Positions 9,799-13,619 of a stretch of 13,619 nucleotides of DNA are shown piece by piece. The notes beneath the pieces are model-generated. The model was not told where the DNA came from and did no database searches. It saw only the letters and a program-made list of their open reading frames with translations. Both the position numbers and the translations under genes were made by a program. Origin of the DNA: JAFARZ01 sp035651595 (lineage in GTDB: Bacteria > Actinomycetota > Actinomycetes > Streptosporangiales > Streptosporangiaceae); NCBI GenBank assembly GCA_035651595.1, contig DASRFJ010000281.1, forward strand, positions 1-13,619, read 5' to 3'. Positions within the stretch are counted from its first letter, which is position 1, and the number at the start of each line of letters is the position of its first letter.

Positions 9799-10744
9799 CA
9801 TGCGATCCCGGATTGGCCACGTCGAGCTGCCCAATCCGGTGGTCGCCGCCGCGGGGTGCGCGGGCGCCGGCCGGGAGCTGTCCCAGTTCCTCGACGTCGC
9901 GCGCATCGGGGCGCTCACCACCAAGTCGATCACGACCGAGCCGCGCACCGGGAACCCGACGCCCCGGCTGGCGGAGACGCCCAGCGGGCTGCTCAACTCC
10001 ATCGGGCTCCAGGGGCCGGGTGTCGACGCGTTCCTGCAGCGCGACCTGCCCTGGCTGCTCACCCGCGGCGCGCACGTGATCGTGTCGATCGCGGGCGGCA
10101 GCGTCAGGGAGTACGCGGAACTCGCCACCCGGCTGTCCGACGCCGCGGGCGTCACCGCGATCGAGGTCAACCTGGCGTGCCCCAACGCCGAAGACGCGGG
10201 TCACCTGTTCGCGCTCGATCCGGCCGCGGCCGGGCACGTGATCGCCGCGGTGCGCGGCAACGCGCGCTACGACATCCCGGTGTACGCAAAGCTGTCGCCG
10301 GACGTGACAGACATCGTCCCGGTGGCGGCCGCGTGCGTGTCGGCGGGCGCGGACGGGCTGTGCCTGATCGGCACCCTGCTCGGCATGACGATCGATCCGA
10401 TCCGGATGCGCCCGGCGCTGGCCGGCATGTACGGCGGCCTGTCCGGGCCGGCCATCCGCCCGGTCGCGGTGCGCTGCGTGTGGCAGGTGCACGAGGCGTT
10501 CCCCGACGTGCCGCTCATCGGCACCGGCGGTGTGCAGACCGGCCGGGATGCCCTGGAGTTCCTGCTCGCCGGGGCGGGGCTGGTGGGGATCGGGACGGAG
10601 ATCTTGCATGATCCTTCGGCATGCTCGCGCGTGCTGCGGGAACTGGAGGAAGAACTCGCCGCCATGGGTGTGGACCGCGTCACCGATATCGTAGGCCAGG
10701 CCCATGTACAGCGCCGCCTCGCCAGGAACCAAGCTGGTCACTGA
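9788..10744 (+). CDS. pyrD: Dihydroorotate dehydrogenase, class 1B catalytic subunit
   Basis: A 318-residue FMN TIM-barrel enzyme oxidising dihydroorotate to orotate. Class 1B is indicated by LTTKSITTEPRTGNPTPR (43-60, K46), SGLLNSIGLQGPGV (66-79), EVNLACPNAEDAG (126-138), whose C131 is the likely catalytic base, and the neighbouring pyrK. FMN-phosphate-binding stretches are GGLSGPAIRP (216-225) and IGTGGVQTGRDA (244-255). There is no N-terminal membrane anchor, unlike class 2 enzymes. GTG 9788 is chosen over ATG 9800 because AGGTGG (9776-9781) sits 6 nt before it. It overlaps pyrK by 11 bp. The enzyme probably works in the cytosol as a PyrD2-PyrK2 complex. Confidence 0.96.
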   Translation: MSVDMRSRIGHVELPNPVVAAAGCAGAGRELSQFLDVARIGALTTKSITTEPRTGNPTPRLAETPSGLLNSIGLQGPGVDAFLQRDLPWLLTRGAHVIVSIAGGSVREYAELATRLSDAAGVTAIEVNLACPNAEDAGHLFALDPAAAGHVIAAVRGNARYDIPVYAKLSPDVTDIVPVAAACVSAGADGLCLIGTLLGMTIDPIRMRPALAGMYGGLSGPAIRPVAVRCVWQVHEAFPDVPLIGTGGVQTGRDALEFLLAGAGLVGIGTEILHDPSACSRVLRELEEELAAMGVDRVTDIVGQAHVQRRLARNQAGH

Positions 10745-10809
10745 GGTGGTCACGTAAATGAATGGCATACTGTGCAATGACGCTGACAACCAGTAGCGAA
10801 GGAGCGATC

Positions 10810-11514
10810 GTGAGCAAGCCGGCGCCAGTCGCCGTCGCGCTTGACGCGCCCGATCTGGAAACAGCCGCGCGGTGGGCGGCACTTGTCACACCCCACGTGA
10901 GCACCGTGAAGATCGGACTCGAACTGTACCTGCGGTATGGACCGGACGCGGTGGCCTCGGTTCGCGGGGCCAGCGGCGTGTCGGTGTTCCTCGACCTGAA
11001 GTTGCACGACATACCGGCCACCGTCGCGGGCGCGTCCAGGGCCGTGGCCCGGCTGCGCCCGGACTGGCTGACCGTGCACGCGTGCAGCGGCCCGGATGCG
11101 GTCCGCGCCGCGGTGGCCGCCGCGCCGAGCACAATGGTCGCCGCCGTCACGGTGCTGACCTCACTGAACGACGAGGTCCTCGACCAGGTCGGCATGACCG
11201 GTCCGGTGTCGGACGCCGTGCTGCGGCTGGCCACGCTCTCGGTCGAGGCCGGCGCGCGCGGCCTGGTCTGCTCGCCGCGCGAGGTCGCCGCGGTGCGTGC
11301 CGCGGTGGGTCCGGATGTGACGCTGATAACCCCCGGGGTGCGCCCGGCGGGCAGTGCCAGCAACGACCAGGCGCGGGTGGCGACCCCCGAGGAAGCCCTC
11401 CGGGCCGGAGCCGACCTCCTGGTCATCGGCCGCCCCATCACCGCCGCCCCCGACCCAGGCGCCGCCGCCGCGGCAATCGCCGCGTCCCTGCGCCGCGTAG
11501 CCTCGGCCGCGTAG
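10810..11514 (+). CDS. pyrF: Orotidine 5'-phosphate decarboxylase, short (E. coli-like) type
   Basis: A 234-residue TIM barrel that decarboxylates OMP to UMP, the last step of the pathway. Key parts are VALDAPD with D12, VKIGLEL with K34, the catalytic cluster DLKLHDIP (D62, K64, D67), the phosphate-binding ITPGVRP (173-179) and VIGRPI (205-210). This is the short form, not the longer (about 275 aa) type I associate with Streptomyces and Mycobacterium. GTG 10810 is chosen because AAGGAG (10799-10804) lies 5 nt before it; ATG 10777 in frame has no such site. The 65-bp gap after pyrD contains TGGTCAC twice (10735-10741, 10747-10753) and a CATACT hexamer (10766-10771), but I cannot support a separate promoter. 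It is the last gene of the operon. Confidence 0.95.
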   Translation: MSKPAPVAVALDAPDLETAARWAALVTPHVSTVKIGLELYLRYGPDAVASVRGASGVSVFLDLKLHDIPATVAGASRAVARLRPDWLTVHACSGPDAVRAAVAAAPSTMVAAVTVLTSLNDEVLDQVGMTGPVSDAVLRLATLSVEAGARGLVCSPREVAAVRAAVGPDVTLITPGVRPAGSASNDQARVATPEEALRAGADLLVIGRPITAAPDPGAAAAAIAASLRRVASAA

Positions 11515-11519
11515 CCTCC

Positions 11520-11533
11520 GCGCGCTTGCGCGC
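11520..11533 (+). terminator. Weak GC hairpin just after pyrF
   Basis: GCGCG (11520-11524) and CGCGC (11529-11533) flank CTTG, six bases after the pyrF stop. There is no T-tract. It may help end transcription or stabilise the mRNA, as U-less hairpins are proposed to do in actinobacteria. Confidence 0.3.
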
Positions 11534-11541
11534 CCAGCCAG

Positions 11542-11569
11542 CCCGTCCGCCCCGCCCCGTCCGCCCCGC
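11542..11569. repeat. Two tandem 14-bp C-rich repeats with quadruplex potential
   Basis: CCCGTCCGCCCCGC occurs at 11542-11555 and again, unchanged, at 11556-11569. On the minus strand this and the following bases give at least four G-runs of three or more with short spacers, which fits the canonical G-quadruplex pattern; the plus strand is correspondingly C-rich. Confidence 0.7.
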
Positions 11570-11592
11570 CCGCGCGCCCGTTAGGCAGTGCC

Positions 11593-11619
11593 CGTATTGC
11601 CCGCTTCTGCCCCAATACG
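11593..11619 (+). terminator. Inverted repeat downstream of the pyr operon
   Basis: CGTATTG (11593-11599) and CAATACG (11613-11619) form a 7-bp stem with a 13-nt loop. There is no T-tract, only GTTCG after it. A possible operon-end structure, weakly supported. Confidence 0.3.
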
Positions 11620-11658
11620 TTCGACAGCTGCTCTGGGCCTGAGCTGCGGTCCGAAATT

Positions 11659-11668
11659 ATTGCGGACA
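11659..11668. repeat. Left fragment of a palindromic element, 5' exon of the intron
   Basis: ATTGCGGACA is identical to bases 5379-5388 of the intact palindrome between carA and carB. The intron's GTGCG begins at the next base. GTCCG (11649-11653) and CGGAC (11663-11667) can also form a short hairpin ending one base before the insertion point. The continuation of the element is found at 13598. Confidence 0.8.
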
Positions 11669-12248
11669 GTGCGCCATGAACGTGGAGAGGAGCGTGCGTG
11701 TAGGGTACGAGGTTCCTTGATGCGGTGCTGTATGGGAGATGAGGGTTTTGTGGCCCCTCGGAGCCGCCCTGCGGAGGGAGGCTTCAAGCCGCCTCATGCT
11801 GCGTTGGCTGAAGACCGTCGTGGTGAGCGATGAGGAAAAGGCGCACGTGATGCGTCAGGCGGGGACCTGGAAGGCGACCACTGCTGAGGCGTCGTAATGA
11901 ATCCAGATGACATCAGAACCGGGGCGATTGTCCGTGTTCCGGGATGAGCCTGGCGGATATCCGTTTACTGGCCAGGCGGTGTCCGGCGTAGAGGTGGCGT
12001 GAGCCTGGTCTGCGGCTCTCATGCGGAACTTGGGAAGGCGTGCGCGGAGACTGCCGTCTCAGCGGCGGCGAGAGGGAGAGCCCGGGCCGGGAGTGCCCCG
12101 CAGGGCGTCAGAGTACCGTTGCCGGGCACGCCGGCGGACCGGCTCGTAGTAGCGTCGAGGCCCCTGTAACGGGGGCGGAGCAAAGGGGCCGGGCCGTCCG
12201 TGGCTGTTGTTCATCCGGTCAACCGGGCTGCGGCCTGGGAGGAGTCGC
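11669..12248 (+). ncRNA. Group II intron 5' RNA (domains I-III and start of IV)
   Basis: No protein gene is seen in this 580-nt stretch; it is ribozyme. Candidate EBS1 TGTCCG occurs at 11929-11934 and at 11980-11985; both pair with the last six exon bases CGGACA (11663-11668). GTAAT at 11894-11898 could act as EBS2 for ATTAT (11656-11660), which is weak. The CGTAGTAGCG at 12145-12154 and the following GC hairpin to about 12193 resemble domain III of bacterial introns. The exact domain borders were not folded. Confidence 0.75.
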
Positions 12249-13511
12249 GTGGACGAGCTGAAAGCATCTGGCAAGCCGTTCCGGATCTCTGAGCAGGAGG
12301 TCTGGGACGCCTGGCTCAAGGTGAAGGGAAACCAGGGCGCACCTGGGGTGGACAGGCAGTCCATCGAGGCGTTCGAGAAGGACCTGGAGAACAATCTCTA
12401 CAGGGTCTGGAACCGGATGTCGTCGGGGACCTGGTTCCCGCCCCCGGTGATGGCGGTGGAGATACCCAAGCCGCATGGCGGCGGGACCCGCGTTCTCGGG
12501 GTGCCTTGCGTCGCGGACAGGATCGCGCAGACTGTGGCTGCGGCCCGGCTGGAGAAGGCGGTGGAACCGGTGTTCCACCGCGACTCCTACGGGTACCGGC
12601 CGGGGAAAAGCGCGCTGGACGCGGTGGCGGCGTGCCGGGAACGCTGCTGGGAGTACGACTGGGTGATCGATCTGGACATCCGGAAGTTCTTCGATTCAGT
12701 GCGGCGGGACCTGATCGTCAAGGCGGTGGAGGCGCACACCGGCTACGAGACCCGCTGGGTGGTGCTGTATGTGAAGCGGTGGCTGGCCGCTGCGCTGCAG
12801 CATCCGGACGGGACCTTGCAAGAGCGGGACCGCGGCACCCCGCAGGGGTCTGCGATCAGTCCCGTCCTGGCTAACCTGTTCATGCACTACGCGTTCGATG
12901 CCTGGCTGTCGCGGGAGTTCCCGCTGGTCAGGTTCGAGAGGTACGCGGATGACGCGGTGATCCACTGCGTCAGCGAGTACCAGGCCCGCAAGGTCCTGGC
13001 CGCGCTGCATGAGCGGATGGCCGAGGTCGGCCTGGAACTGCATCCGGGCAAGACCAGGATCGTGTACTGCAAGGACAGCAACCGGCGCGGCTCGGCAGAG
13101 CACACGTCGTTCACGTTCCTCGGGTTCACGTTCCGGCCGAGGGGAACACGGCGGGCAGACGGGGTGCAGTTCACCTCGTTCCAGCCCGCCATCAGCAAGG
13201 ATGCCCTGAAGAAGATCAGCGCAGAGGTGCGGTCCTGGCGGCTGCACCGCTGGGTCACATCCGGCGGGAGCGAGATCGCCCGCAGGATTAACCCCAAAGT
13301 ACGCGGCTGGATGGCTTACTACGGGGCATTCAACCGCGCCGCGCTGTATCCCCTGCTCCGCCGCATCAACACCTACCTGCTGCGGTGGATCATGCAGAAG
13401 TACAAGAAGCACAGCACCTGGAAGAAAGCCATCAAGCTGCTGGCTGGAGCGGCCGCAAGCCGGCCGCGCTACTTCGCGCACTGGGCCTGGGTGAAACCGG
13501 CCACCAGATGA
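12249..13511 (+). CDS. Group II intron reverse transcriptase / maturase (LtrA-like)
   Basis: A 420-residue protein that assists splicing of its host intron and copies it into DNA. The RT domain includes GNQGAPGVD (27-35), VEIPKPHGGGTRVLGVPCVADRI (70-92), HRDSYGYRPGKSALDA (110-125), DLDIRKFFDS (141-150, catalytic D143), RGTPQGSAISPVLANLF (195-211) and YADD (232-235). The maturase (X) domain follows, with INPKVRGWMAYYGAFNRAALYP (347-368). It ends at HWAWVKPATR with no zinc-finger or HNH endonuclease, so it would depend on other primers for target-DNA copying. GTG 12249 is chosen because GGGAGGAG (12237-12244) lies 4 nt before it; an in-frame TTG at 12207 has no such site. It lies in intron domain IV. 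Confidence 0.95.
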   Translation: MDELKASGKPFRISEQEVWDAWLKVKGNQGAPGVDRQSIEAFEKDLENNLYRVWNRMSSGTWFPPPVMAVEIPKPHGGGTRVLGVPCVADRIAQTVAAARLEKAVEPVFHRDSYGYRPGKSALDAVAACRERCWEYDWVIDLDIRKFFDSVRRDLIVKAVEAHTGYETRWVVLYVKRWLAAALQHPDGTLQERDRGTPQGSAISPVLANLFMHYAFDAWLSREFPLVRFERYADDAVIHCVSEYQARKVLAALHERMAEVGLELHPGKTRIVYCKDSNRRGSAEHTSFTFLGFTFRPRGTRRADGVQFTSFQPAISKDALKKISAEVRSWRLHRWVTSGGSEIARRINPKVRGWMAYYGAFNRAALYPLLRRINTYLLRWIMQKYKKHSTWKKAIKLLAGAAASRPRYFAHWAWVKPATR

Positions 13512-13523
13512 CCAGGACGGCAA

Positions 13524-13557
13524 GAGCCGTGTAACGGGAGACTGTTACGCACGGATC
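13524..13557 (+). ncRNA. Group II intron domain V (catalytic hairpin)
   Basis: Exactly 34 nt, starting GAGCCGTG and ending CACGGATC, with a GAGA tetraloop (13538-13541) and a 2-nt CG bulge (13548-13549) in the expected places. The catalytic AGC triad is 13525-13527. Its G faces A13555, where most introns have a G-U pair. Confidence 0.92.
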
Positions 13558-13558
13558 T

Positions 13559-13597
13559 GTGGGAGCCCGGGGGCGAGATTCCCCCGGGCCACCCGAC
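13559..13597 (+). ncRNA. Group II intron domain VI with branch-point adenosine
   Basis: The stem GCCCGGGGG (13565-13573)/CCCCCGGGC (13581-13589) continues below as GGG (13561-13563)/CCC (13592-13594), leaving C13590 and A13591 bulged. A13591 is seven nucleotides from the intron end, the usual branch-point position. Confidence 0.85.
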
Positions 13598-13619
13598 CTT
13601 ACCCTCCCAGATCGGGGGG
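13598..13619. repeat. Right part of the interrupted palindromic element (3' exon, truncated by window end)
   Basis: The 22 bases align with 5389-5410 of the intact palindrome with two differences: a T within the C-run and AGATC for the loop AGTTC. The window stops inside the G-run, so the rest of the right arm is unseen. Confidence 0.8.

Larger units (their letters stand above)
11669..13597 (+). mobile_element. Group II intron with reverse transcriptase, inserted in a palindromic repeat
   Basis: A 1929-nt self-splicing retroelement. It begins with the consensus GTGCG and ends with ACCCGAC, a typical group II 3' end in AY. Between them are a structured 5' RNA region, a 420-aa RT/maturase, a 34-nt domain V and a domain VI hairpin with a bulged adenosine. 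The ends are fixed by comparison: the flanks ATTGCGGACA and CTTACC are contiguous in the intact carA-carB palindrome. An internal GTGCG at 11694 was discounted for this reason. The intron has the same orientation as the pyr operon, 154 bp after pyrF, and would be spliced from any read-through transcript. All visible parts are intact, so it may be mobile. Subclass not assigned. Confidence 0.92.

Noticed and set aside
11694..11698. Second GTGCG as a possible intron 5' end
   Set aside because: The upstream GTGCG at 11669 directly follows the bases that rejoin to the intact palindrome, which fixes the boundary.

Overview
This window comes from a high-GC actinobacterium. BldD, a developmental regulator found in actinobacteria, lies beside pyrR. 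The genes have strongly GC-biased third codon positions and use GTG starts freely. The pyrimidine set is PyrK plus class 1B PyrD plus a short (234 aa) PyrF. That differs from the Streptomyces/Mycobacterium pattern and fits a Streptosporangiales/Thermomonosporaceae-like lineage better. The lineage is inferred, not proven.

Layout: a small helical HEPN-like gene (12-434, +) converges on bldD (439-933, -). A regulatory stretch of about 490 bp (934-1420) separates bldD from the divergent pyr operon. It holds a bldD promoter with a BldD-box-like operator at its start point, a perfect Crp/GlxR-type palindrome, a triple 9-bp repeat, and a candidate PyrR-binding RNA hairpin whose lower stem takes in part of the pyrR ribosome-binding site. 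The operon follows on the + strand: pyrR-pyrB-pyrC-carA-[palindrome]-carB-pyrK-pyrD-pyrF (1421-11514). Together these encode the route from bicarbonate, glutamine and aspartate to UMP, except the orotate phosphoribosyltransferase step (pyrE), which is absent here. Most junctions overlap by a few bases, which suggests translational coupling. The one large gap is between carA and carB, and it holds a perfect 49-bp hairpin element.

Downstream of pyrF is a C-rich, repeat-containing spacer, then a complete-looking group II intron (11669-13597, 1929 nt) with a 420-aa reverse transcriptase/maturase. The intron sits precisely inside a second copy of the hairpin element found between carA and carB. 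The flanks ATTGCGGACA and CTTACC are contiguous in the carA-carB copy, which fixes the intron boundaries to the base. The intron contains matching EBS1-like sequences. The right half of the interrupted element runs off the window end. The intron's insertion into this palindromic repeat family is the most interesting feature seen.
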